In this document: positions 32,429 through 39,440 of the stretch, piece by piece
Position numbering within the stretch: position 1 is the stretch's first letter
Layout: the number at the start of each line of letters is the position of its first letter
Source of the DNA: Candidatus Corynebacterium gallistercoris
GTDB taxonomy: Bacteria; Actinomycetota; Actinomycetes; Mycobacteriales; Mycobacteriaceae
Direction: 5' to 3'
DNA length: 39,440 nucleotides
Assembly (NCBI GenBank): GCA_019114175.1
Contig: DXFZ01000049.1
Coordinates: 1 to 39,440 of the forward strand
Position numbers and translations under genes: made by a program
The notes under the pieces: model-generated
Told to the model about the DNA's origin: nothing
What the model saw: only the letters and a program-made list of their open reading frames with translations
Database searches by the model: none

Positions 32429-35400
32429 TGGTCGTCCTCCTTCTCATTGTTTTTTGTGGCGACGGCATCACTGCCCAGCCGCTCATCGTCACCTTCTGGT
32501 GCCGGCCGCCGCGCGGATTCACGCTCCAAGCGGTGCATCTCTGCAATCTTCTTCTCTTCAGCGGAGACCTGAGAGGGATTGAGGGGCACGTGGCTGCCGC
32601 CGGCGGTCACGGCAACAGGGGATGGCTGGTGGGCGCTTTCGTGGTGCTCCACCGGGGCACCCTTCTTGCCCTTCTTGCTCGGCGTGCGGGTGGCGCGGTA
32701 TTCCGCGATGTATTCGGCGGGATCGGCGCCCGGCCGGTCACGCCCGCCCATCTGGTTGATCACGATGAGGATCAAGCCCAGCACGGCCATGTAAACGCCC
32801 ACGTCAAAGACGATGGAGGTGGTGACGTGAATGTCACCGATGTAGCCGTGCAGCGGTGCCAGGAAGCTGCCCTTCGAGTAGCCCACGAGGCCGGTGATGA
32901 GGGCGATGGCCACGCCGAGGCCAACGAAGCTGTAGCCCATCTGGTCAGAGCCGATCTTCGTGGCCTGCGCCTTGCCCACGTAGTAGAACAGCAGGCCACA
33001 GGCGGCGATGAGCGCGGCAACGAAGCCGCCACCGGGTGCCTGGTGGCCACGCCAGAACGTCACGGCGGACAGGATCACGAGGATCGGGACCAGTGGGTAG
33101 GTGGTCATCCTGGCGGGAATGGAGTTCAGGTGCGTGCTGCGCAGGTACTTGGAGTAGAACGGAGCCAGCTCCGGGACCTTGTGCACGTCCGCGAACCGGT
33201 TGGAACCGGGCGCGCGGAAGAGCTCGGACGTAGAGCCGGGGCCGTAACCCGGCAGGGGGCTGCGCGGGATGGACTTGATGATGGCTGCGATGACGATGCC
33301 CGCCATGCCCAGCACCATCAGCTCGCCCAAGGTATCCAGCGCACGGAATTCCACGAGGATCAGCGCCACCACGTTGTTGCTGCCCGTGATCTCCGGGGTG
33401 TTCTCCAGGTACCACTGCGCGATCTGCGGCTTATCGTGGCGGCCCAGCAGCAGCCACACGCCGAAGAAGGTCACTAGTGCGACGACCACGGCTAGGACTG
33501 TGGCGAAGCGGGTGCGGTTATCGCCCTCCTTGAGGTACAGGCGGGGCTGGTGGCGGACAACCAGCATCATCAGCACGATCACAGCGAACTCGACCAGCAG
33601 CTGCGTGGTGGCCACGTCGGGGGCGCCCAGGGTCAGCATCTGCCAGGAGACGGCCACGCCCACCACGCTGACGAGGGCCACGGAGGCCAGTCGGGAGCGG
33701 GTCGAGACCAGGCTCACCACAGCAAGGGAAATGATGACCAGGGAGATCAGATCCGTGGGCCGGTCAATGCCGGACACCCGTGGCTCTAGCTGCTGGATGC
33801 CTTCCATGCGGCCCGGCCCCAGGATGGCGAAGGCACCCAAGGTCACGAGGCCGCCGAAGATCCACACCACGTGGCGGTAGGGGCTGATGGAATTGGCTGG
33901 CGTGGCCACGAGGCGGCCGAGGCGCACGCAGAGGTTCACGAAGCCGCGGATCATTTCCGCGCCCGTAGCCACGCCCAGCTTCTTGCCCTCCAGTGGGGTG
34001 ATGAGCTTCTTACGTGCAAAGACAATGGCGGTGCCGAGGATCAGAACGCCCACGGAGATCAGCAAAGGAACGTTGATGCCATGCCACAGCGCCAAATGCG
34101 TATGGGCCTCGCCGATGCCCGTTGACTCCGTGACGCCGTCGATCGGAGAATCAAAACGACTCATAAACAGCACGACCGGCAACGAGAGTAGCCCAGGAAT
34201 GGCCGCCGGAACCCACAAAGACGGGCTGGCCTCCTTGACATCGGACATGTCCTTCGGCCCATCGATAAAGGCGCCGAAAACGTAGCGGGCGGAGTAGATG
34301 AAGGTAGCTAGGGCACCGACGGCCGCGCCGGCAAGCAGCACCACGACTCCGAAGGAGTTCAACGGTGCGTCCTCGAACGCCGTGAGCATGCCTTCCTTGG
34401 ACACGAAGCCGAAGGTCGGCGGGATGGCGGCCATGGAGGCGGCCGCGACCACCGCGGAGATGAAAGTAAACGGCATGCGCTTGTACAGCCGGCCCAGGCG
34501 GCGGATGTCCCGGGATCCAGCCTGGTGATCAACCACGCCGACCAGCATGAACAGGGAAGACTTGAACAGCGCGTGTGCCGCGGTGTGAACCAGGGCAGCG
34601 GCCAAGGCGAAGGGAGTGCCCACGCCGATGGTGGCCACTATCCAGCCCAGCTGGGACACGGTGGAGTATGCCGTGAGCTTTTTCAGGTCCGTCTTCTGAA
34701 TCGCGAAGACCGCCGCCATGATGGCGGTGGTCATGCCCGTGACGATGAGCAGGACATGCCAGGCCTGTACACCGGCGAAGAGCCCGGAGAAGCGCATGAG
34801 CAAGTACACGCCGGCCTTCACCACGGCGGCGGCGTGCAGGAAAGCAGACACTGGGGTGTCCGCTGCCATGGCCTCCGGCAGCCAGAAGTGGAACGGGATC
34901 TGGGCGGCCTTGGAGAAGCCGGCCAGGGCGATGAGGATCGCGGCGATGGTCAGCGCGGTAGTGTTGGCATCCCAGGCTGGGGAGTCGATGATCTCGGAGA
35001 CGCGCATGGTGCCGGTGACGGCCACCATCAACATCAGGGCAGCCGCCAGCAGCAGGCCACCGATGAAGGTCAGCAGCAAGGTGCGGATGGAGCCAGCCTC
35101 ACCGCCAGAGCCGGAGCGGGCAATGAGGAAGAAGGAAGCCAAGCTCACGAGCTCCCAGCCGATGAACAGCAGGGCCACGTCATCGGTCAGAACCAGGAGC
35201 AGCACTGCCAGCATGAAGGCGGTCATGAGCAGGTAAAAGCTCAAGACCTTCGTGCCGTGGTGCAGGTAGCGGGTGGAGTAAATGAACACCACCGCACCGA
35301 TGGTCAGCGCCAAGAGAGTAAAGAAGAGCCCCAGCGGATCCATCGTGAGCGCGAACTCAATGGATGTGCCGGGTGTGGGGAAGTTGTCTACCCACGTGGC

Positions 35401-35577
35401 TGACCATGTGGCCGGATCACCATCCAGGATGGGACGGGCATGGTTGATGACGTAACCGGCCAGTGCTAAGAATGTCAGGCCCAAAGGCCAGCCGGCGTTG
35501 CGGTCAAGAACTTTGACCAGTAGAGGGACTAGGGCCAAGGCCACCGCAATGGTGACCGGTACGGCTAACAGCGCCAC
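32425..35577 (-). CDS. mnhA: Na+/H+ antiporter subunit A fused to subunit B
   Basis: 1050 residues from GTG 35577 (VALLAVPVTIAVAL); a TTG at 35595 is also possible. NuoL-like core in the first 500 residues: GWELVSLASFFLI with the conserved Glu, KAAQIPFHFWLPEAMAADTPVSAFLHAAAVVKAG with the conserved Lys and His, and VVDHQAGSRDIRRLGRL. Then a DUF4040-like region and, from about residue 800, a complete MnhB module (FWRGHQAPGGGFVAALIAACGLLFYY). The last 90 residues are hydrophilic and charged. The fusion of A and B is normal in actinobacteria. First gene of mnhA-C-D-E-F-G, which exchanges Na+ or K+ for protons and supports pH and salt tolerance. Confidence 0.94.
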   Translation of the reverse strand: MALLAVPVTIAVALALVPLLVKVLDRNAGWPLGLTFLALAGYVINHARPILDGDPATWSATWVDNFPTPGTSIEFALTMDPLGLFFTLLALTIGAVVFIYSTRYLHHGTKVLSFYLLMTAFMLAVLLLVLTDDVALLFIGWELVSLASFFLIARSGSGGEAGSIRTLLLTFIGGLLLAAALMLMVAVTGTMRVSEIIDSPAWDANTTALTIAAILIALAGFSKAAQIPFHFWLPEAMAADTPVSAFLHAAAVVKAGVYLLMRFSGLFAGVQAWHVLLIVTGMTTAIMAAVFAIQKTDLKKLTAYSTVSQLGWIVATIGVGTPFALAAALVHTAAHALFKSSLFMLVGVVDHQAGSRDIRRLGRLYKRMPFTFISAVVAAASMAAIPPTFGFVSKEGMLTAFEDAPLNSFGVVVLLAGAAVGALATFIYSARYVFGAFIDGPKDMSDVKEASPSLWVPAAIPGLLSLPVVLFMSRFDSPIDGVTESTGIGEAHTHLALWHGINVPLLISVGVLILGTAIVFARKKLITPLEGKKLGVATGAEMIRGFVNLCVRLGRLVATPANSISPYRHVVWIFGGLVTLGAFAILGPGRMEGIQQLEPRVSGIDRPTDLISLVIISLAVVSLVSTRSRLASVALVSVVGVAVSWQMLTLGAPDVATTQLLVEFAVIVLMMLVVRHQPRLYLKEGDNRTRFATVLAVVVALVTFFGVWLLLGRHDKPQIAQWYLENTPEITGSNNVVALILVEFRALDTLGELMVLGMAGIVIAAIIKSIPRSPLPGYGPGSTSELFRAPGSNRFADVHKVPELAPFYSKYLRSTHLNSIPARMTTYPLVPILVILSAVTFWRGHQAPGGGFVAALIAACGLLFYYVGKAQATKIGSDQMGYSFVGLGVAIALITGLVGYSKGSFLAPLHGYIGDIHVTTSIVFDVGVYMAVLGLILIVINQMGGRDRPGADPAEYIAEYRATRTPSKKGKKGAPVEHHESAHQPSPVAVTAGGSHVPLNPSQVSAEEKKIAEMHRLERESARRPAPEGDDERLGSDAVATKNNEKEDDQ

Positions 35578-35634
35578 GTTGGTACAACACCCCAATAGTT
35601 ATGAGTTTGCAATAAATGTGTTTCTAGTTGGCTT

Positions 35635-35663
35635 ATTCTATCAGCTCAGAGGATAGCCCCGAA
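35635..35663 (-). promoter_or_regulatory. Putative promoter of the mnh operon
   Basis: Minus strand: TTCGGG (35658-35663), 17 bp, TAGAAT (35635-35640), about 58 bp before the mnhA GTG. The -35 is weak. Confidence 0.35.
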
Positions 35664-35691
35664 CGGGGGTGGCTCCGCTCCCGCCTCATGC

Positions 35692-35727
35692 GAAAACCCC
35701 GCAGCGCTGTTCACAGGGCTGCGGGGT
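35692..35727 (-). terminator. Intrinsic terminator of tRNA-Pro
   Basis: On the minus strand ACCCCGCAGC (35727-35718) pairs with GCTGCGGGGT (35705-35696), loop of 12 nt, and is followed by TTT and C: a classical hairpin with a short U-run 11 nt after the tRNA end. Confidence 0.75.
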
Positions 35728-35737
35728 GGAAAAATAG

Positions 35738-35814
35738 TGGTCGGGATAACAGGATTTGAACCTGCGACCCCCTCGTCCCGAACGAGGTGCGCTACCAAGC
35801 TGCGCCATATCCCG
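35738..35814 (-). tRNA. tRNA-Pro (anticodon CGG), CCA encoded
   Basis: Minus strand: acceptor CGGGATA (35814-35808) pairs with TATCCCG (35748-35742), discriminator A, encoded CCA (35740-35738). Anticodon arm CCTCG-TTCGGGA-CGAGG gives CGG. T-arm with GGTTCAAATCC is present. Reads CCG codons. Confidence 0.95.
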
Positions 35815-35918
35815 GTCTGGAGCGGCACGCTAAGCAGCGCGCTGCAACAAGAAGCCATTGTAGCCACGCGCCGCAAGCAAAATCAAAACACCCGCGGGGC
35901 GGGTACCGAGGCGGCTTG

Positions 35919-36911
35919 TTAAGCAGAGTCCCGGGGCTTCTCCACCACGTGAATCAACGTGGCCGAAGGGCGGCAGAACGTGCGGAAAGGCACGTACTTG
36001 GAGTTACCCAGGCCATTCGTCACGTGCAGCCACGTCCGCTCCGTCCACCGGGACAAGCCAGCCACCCGGCCTCGGTCAATCCCGCAGTTCGTCACAATGG
36101 CTCTCCCGCCAGGCAGGCACAGCTGACCGCCGTGCGTGTGTCCGGACAGGACAAGCTGGTAGCCATCGGCGGCAAAGCGATCCACAACAGCGGGTTCGGG
36201 GGAATGGCTCAAGCCAATGGACAGGTCCGCCGCCGGGTTGGGCTCACCCGCGATCCGGTCATAGTCATCCAAGTCATGGTGCGGATCATCCACGCCAGCA
36301 ATGGCAAGCTTCAATTTCCCGCCGCTGCCGGGCCGGCTGGCAGGCCCCACGGTGAGGGGGAACTCGAGGCGGGCGTTGGTGGCGTCGCCCCAACCATGTT
36401 CCACAAAAGCTGCGCGCATGCCGCGCCACGGCAGCTCCACGTGCGATGGCTTGCGCTTCTTCCCCAGAAGATAGATGAACGGGTTCACCGGGCGGGGAGC
36501 GAAGTAATCATTGGACCCAAACACGAACACGCCCGGGCGGCGCAGCAGCGGATCCACCGCCCGCAGCACGCCGGGAACGCCCTCGGCCTCGCCCAGGTTA
36601 TCGCCGGTGTTGACCACAAGGTCCGGCTCCACAGTGTCCAGCGCGGCCACCCACTCCTGCTTGAGCTGCTGGTGAGCCAGCATGTGGAAATCGCTGATGT
36701 GGAGGATGCGGAAGCTCTCCCGCCCCCGCGGCAGAGTCCCCGGGGCCAGCAGCGGCACCTCCACCTGGTGGAGCTGGAACTGGCGGATCTCCCGGTTCGC
36801 CGCCGCAGCGGTGGCTGCGCCGGCGGTGGCCGTCAGTGCGGTGGCTGCGCCGACCCAGCGCAGGGCAGTGGTCAGGCGGGAGGACACGGTTTTTCCGGCA
36901 GGCTTACTCAC
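35919..36911 (-). CDS. Membrane-anchored metallophosphoesterase
   Basis: 330 residues from GTG 36911 (VSKPAGKTV), chosen because it follows the ponA stop; the open frame extends further into ponA. One N-terminal hydrophobic segment (ALRWVGAATALTATAGAATAAAA) then a calcineurin-like domain: HISDFHM, NTGDNLG, GSND (in place of GNHD), GLSHSPE and SGHTHGGQ, all the metal-binding motifs. Such proteins are often annotated as UDP-2,3-diacylglucosamine pyrophosphatase-like, but no lipid A is made here; the substrate is unknown. GWGDATNARLEF is encoded by a sense repeat copy. It is 41 bp downstream of ponA on the same strand. Confidence 0.88.
   Translation of the reverse strand: MSKPAGKTVSSRLTTALRWVGAATALTATAGAATAAAANREIRQFQLHQVEVPLLAPGTLPRGRESFRILHISDFHMLAHQQLKQEWVAALDTVEPDLVVNTGDNLGEAEGVPGVLRAVDPLLRRPGVFVFGSNDYFAPRPVNPFIYLLGKKRKPSHVELPWRGMRAAFVEHGWGDATNARLEFPLTVGPASRPGSGGKLKLAIAGVDDPHHDLDDYDRIAGEPNPAADLSIGLSHSPEPAVVDRFAADGYQLVLSGHTHGGQLCLPGGRAIVTNCGIDRGRVAGLSRWTERTWLHVTNGLGNSKYVPFRTFCRPSATLIHVVEKPRDSA
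36378..36393 (-). repeat. Dispersed GGCGACGCC repeat, copy inside the metallophosphoesterase gene
   Basis: GGTGGCGTCGCCCCAA, exact core at 36381-36389, minus orientation and sense to the gene; read GWGDAT in a loop between metal-binding motifs. Confidence 0.8.
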
Positions 36912-36951
36912 TGAACCCACACTACTAGCCAGCTGCGAAGGCCTGAACTCG

Positions 36952-39207
36952 CTAGGGCTGGAACTGACGCAGCAGGTCATCCAGCCCCTGCTGAATGTCC
37001 GGCGGCAGCTGGAATTGGCCAAGATCCACGGGAGGAGCTGGATGGGCGCTGGTGTTGCGCCCATCGTTGCCGCTGGCCCCGCCCGTAGCGGCCCCAGAGG
37101 ATGCGCGCGGTGCCATCACGCCAGACCACGCGCCGGGGTTCGTCCCGCGGTTGTAGACAGGGTCATAGCTGGGCAGGCGCGCCCCGCCGTAACTGCCGAC
37201 CTCCTGCACGCTGGTGGAGAAGAACACGCGGGCGGGCTCATTGCCGCCGTAGAGGTCACCGTTGCCGCACTGGCGCACGGGGGAGGTGCACAGGTTGGCA
37301 GGCGTGCCGCCATCGTTGAAGATGTACGCGGAGCCCGCCCAGCCTGGGGTGAAGCCCAGGAAGGCGGCGGAGAAGCTGGTCTCCGTGGTGCCGGTCTTGG
37401 CGGAGATGGGGCCGCCCCATCCCTCAGCCGCGGCGGAACCGGAGGCCGTGCCGGTGGAGACGTCCGAGCCCATGCCGTTCGCCAAGGCGTTGGCCACGCC
37501 GCGATCCAGGGCCTGCTCGCAGGGCTTCTTCTCCAGCTTGAGGGGCTGGCCATTGCGGTCCGTGACGGAGAGGACTGGGGTGGGTTCACACCAGCGCCCG
37601 TTATCCGCCAGAGTGGCGGCCACGTTGGAGAGCTCCAGCGGATCCACGGAGGTCGGCCCCAGCACATAGGAGCCCAGGTTGGCCTTCTTCACGTAGTCCG
37701 CGATGGAGTTCTCCCCGTCATAGCTGCCCTCCTTGGTGTAGGAGCGCAGGCCCATCTTCACGGAAAGATCCACGATGCGTTCCAGCCCCACCTGCTCCGC
37801 GATCTTGATGAACGGCGTGTTGGGGGAGGTCGCCAGCGCCTCCCGCAGCGTCATGGAGGGCTTGTAGTTCGTGGCGTTTTCCACACAGTACTTGCCGGGC
37901 GGGCAGCCTTCTGCGCCGCCATCGCCCATGCCTTCAACCTCCACGCGCTTGGGCACCGCAAGGTTGGAGTCCAGGCCCAGGCCGTCCTGTAGCGCGGCGG
38001 CTGCGGCGAAGATCTTGAAGATGGAGCCGGCGCCGTGGCCTTGCAGGGAGTGCGTCAGCGGCAGCACCGTCTCGTGCTGCCCGGCCTCCAGGCCGTAATC
38101 GCGGGAGGCGGCCATGGCCACGACCTCGTGGGTGTCCTTCCGCGGCACCACGTAGTTGGTGGCTGCGGCCACGCCATCGGCGTGCGGATCCACGTTCGCC
38201 CGCGCGGCGTTTTCCGCAGCCTCCTGTGCGGAGGCATCCAGCGTGGTCTTGATCGTGTAGCCTCCGGCGGCGATCTCCTCCCGGCTGTAGCCTTGCTCAT
38301 CCAGCCAGCCGAGCACGTAGTCGCAGAAGAACCCAGCGTCACCTGCGCCGATGCACCCGTTCGGCGGGATTCGTGGTGCGTCGCCCACGCCCAGCGGCTC
38401 CTGGGCCAGCGCATCCGCCTCCGCTTGGCTCAGCGTGCCAGCGGCCACGCGTGCCTGCAGCACCGCGTTGCGCCGGAAGGTAGCCCCTTCCGGGTTTGTG
38501 TACGGGTTCAAGGCACTGGTGGATTGGACCACGCCTGCCAGGAACGCCGCCTGCGTGTCATTGAGGTCTTCGGCGTTCACTCCGAAGTACGTCCGCGCCG
38601 CCGCCTGCACGCCATAGGCCCCGTTGCCGAAAGAGACGAGGTTGAGGTAGCGGGTGAGGATGTCATCCTTGCTGAGCTCGTTCTCCAGGTCCGCGGCCAT
38701 CTTCATCTCCCGCAGCTTGCGCGGGATGCTGGTCTCAATCGCGGCGTTTTGCTCATCGAGGTTCTGGGCGGAGATCAACCACAGGTAGTTCTTCACGTAC
38801 TGCTGGTTGATGGTGGACGCGCCCTCTGCCACCCCGCCGCTGGTCAGGTTGGAGACCAGCGCGCGCATGGTGCCGCGCATGTCCACGCCCCCGTGCTCGT
38901 AGAAGCGCCGGTCCTCGATGGCCACGATGCTGTCTTTCATCGCCTGGCTGATCTTCTCGCTCGGCACTTCGGTGCGGTTTTGCTCGTAGAGCCACGCCAG
39001 AGTCTTGCCGTCCCGGTCTGTCACGCGAGTGGTGAGCGGGATGGTGTTGTTCTCTGTGATGTCCTGGAGGTTGGAGTTCATTGTCTCCGTGCTGGCGCTG
39101 ACTGCCCAGCCGCCTACCCCAGCGAAGGGCAGAATGGCCGCGGCCAGCAGCGCGCCGGCGGTGAGGACAGCCAGCATGAGTTGGGTCAAGGCCTTTGAAG
39201 CATCCAC
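36952..39207 (-). CDS. ponA: Class A penicillin-binding protein (transglycosylase/transpeptidase)
   Basis: 751 residues from GTG 39207, with AAGGTG 8 bases upstream. One N-terminal membrane helix, then the GT51 glycosyltransferase (AIEDRRFYEHGGVD with the catalytic Glu, EGASTINQQYVKNYL, SFGNGAYGVQAAARTYFG), then the transpeptidase: SIFK (SxxK), SPNTPF (SxN), and SAKTGTTE (KTG). The last 70 residues are Pro/Gly/Asn-rich. Synthesises and cross-links peptidoglycan outside the membrane; corresponds to PonA/PBP1b-type proteins of corynebacteria. The MurT/GatD enzymes in this window prepare the lipid II it uses. Confidence 0.95.
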   Translation of the reverse strand: MDASKALTQLMLAVLTAGALLAAAILPFAGVGGWAVSASTETMNSNLQDITENNTIPLTTRVTDRDGKTLAWLYEQNRTEVPSEKISQAMKDSIVAIEDRRFYEHGGVDMRGTMRALVSNLTSGGVAEGASTINQQYVKNYLWLISAQNLDEQNAAIETSIPRKLREMKMAADLENELSKDDILTRYLNLVSFGNGAYGVQAAARTYFGVNAEDLNDTQAAFLAGVVQSTSALNPYTNPEGATFRRNAVLQARVAAGTLSQAEADALAQEPLGVGDAPRIPPNGCIGAGDAGFFCDYVLGWLDEQGYSREEIAAGGYTIKTTLDASAQEAAENAARANVDPHADGVAAATNYVVPRKDTHEVVAMAASRDYGLEAGQHETVLPLTHSLQGHGAGSIFKIFAAAAALQDGLGLDSNLAVPKRVEVEGMGDGGAEGCPPGKYCVENATNYKPSMTLREALATSPNTPFIKIAEQVGLERIVDLSVKMGLRSYTKEGSYDGENSIADYVKKANLGSYVLGPTSVDPLELSNVAATLADNGRWCEPTPVLSVTDRNGQPLKLEKKPCEQALDRGVANALANGMGSDVSTGTASGSAAAEGWGGPISAKTGTTETSFSAAFLGFTPGWAGSAYIFNDGGTPANLCTSPVRQCGNGDLYGGNEPARVFFSTSVQEVGSYGGARLPSYDPVYNRGTNPGAWSGVMAPRASSGAATGGASGNDGRNTSAHPAPPVDLGQFQLPPDIQQGLDDLLRQFQP

Positions 39208-39254
39208 GATGTATCACCTTAGCGGACGTGCCTGGCAGCGCTTTGCTTCTTTTA

Positions 39255-39272
39255 TTTGGGGGCGACACCACC
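39255..39272 (+). repeat. Dispersed GGCGACGCC repeat, intergenic copy upstream of ponA
   Basis: TTTGGGGGCGACACCACC, one mismatch in the core (39261-39269) but complete flanks, plus orientation. It is in the non-coding region 48 bp upstream of the ponA start. The rest of 39273-39440 shows only a C-rich run and no gene I can support. Confidence 0.65.
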
Positions 39273-39440
39273 CCACCCCTCCCCACCCGCCGGGGGTGAT
39301 GGGGGTACTACCACGCCGAGCGGGCTGGCGGGTGCGAACGGTGAATTCTTTACCGTCGCGTGACTGCTTCACCTGTTGTGTCTGGCCTCACACTTATACA
39401 CCGTCCGACCTGCACCGTTGATTGTTTTTACTGTGTCGTG

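Overview
This is a GC-rich actinobacterial chromosome segment, almost certainly from a Corynebacterium. The evidence is the gene set and order (leuA, aspartokinase, asd, an ECF sigma factor of the SigC type and catalase close together; aspT-dnaX-ybaB-recR; MurT/GatD; a fused MnhA/B antiporter; ponA), the GTG/TTG starts and the actinobacterial small SRP RNA. The order matches what I remember of C. glutamicum; I could not run a comparison. Species is not assigned.

Layout. 1-5.6 kb: the end of an MmpL-type transporter; a tRNA-guanine transglycosylase (tgt) and a glutamyl-Q tRNA(Asp) synthetase (gluQRS) separated by an orphan AbiEi/DUF559-like gene that has a striking inverted repeat in front of it; a crotonase; a GNAT-like protein. 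5.6-6.4 kb: RNA block with the SRP RNA (minus) and tRNA-Ser(GGA) (plus). 6.4-12.5 kb: aspT, a SUFU-domain protein, dnaX, ybaB, recR and a DoxX-like membrane protein, all plus. 12.5-18.3 kb (minus): leuA, a DnaQ-like protein with a degenerate exonuclease site, murT and gatD; leuA is preceded by a leucine-rich leader peptide and an LtbR-like operator. 18.3-21.6 kb: a DMT exporter, then lysC (with internal beta-subunit start) and asd. 21.7-26.4 kb: ferrochelatase, an accessory AAA+/DUF4143 ATPase bracketed by tandem repeats, a TIGR01777 epimerase, sigC. 26.5-28.6 kb: catalase and Ohr for peroxide defence. 28.6-35.6 kb: a six-gene Mrp/Mnh cation/proton antiporter operon. 35.7-39.4 kb: tRNA-Pro(CGG), a metallophosphoesterase and a class A penicillin-binding protein.

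Most of the window is core metabolism and housekeeping: aspartate-family and leucine synthesis, the clamp loader and RecR, peptidoglycan amidation and polymerisation, heme, peroxide defence and pH/Na+ homeostasis. The two genes that look accessory are the DUF559 gene and the DUF4143 ATPase, and both carry unusual DNA structure at their 5' ends.

The most unusual signal cuts across genes. An 18-bp motif, TTTGGGGGCGACGCCRCC (core GGCGACGCC), recurs about ten times in both orientations, in poorly conserved linkers of unrelated proteins (sense copies read (F)GGDA) and in two intergenic regions. Other leads are a Tgt that has lost its three zinc cysteines, a 23-bp x3 iteron array in front of the ATPase, and a predicted leaderless leu leader peptide.
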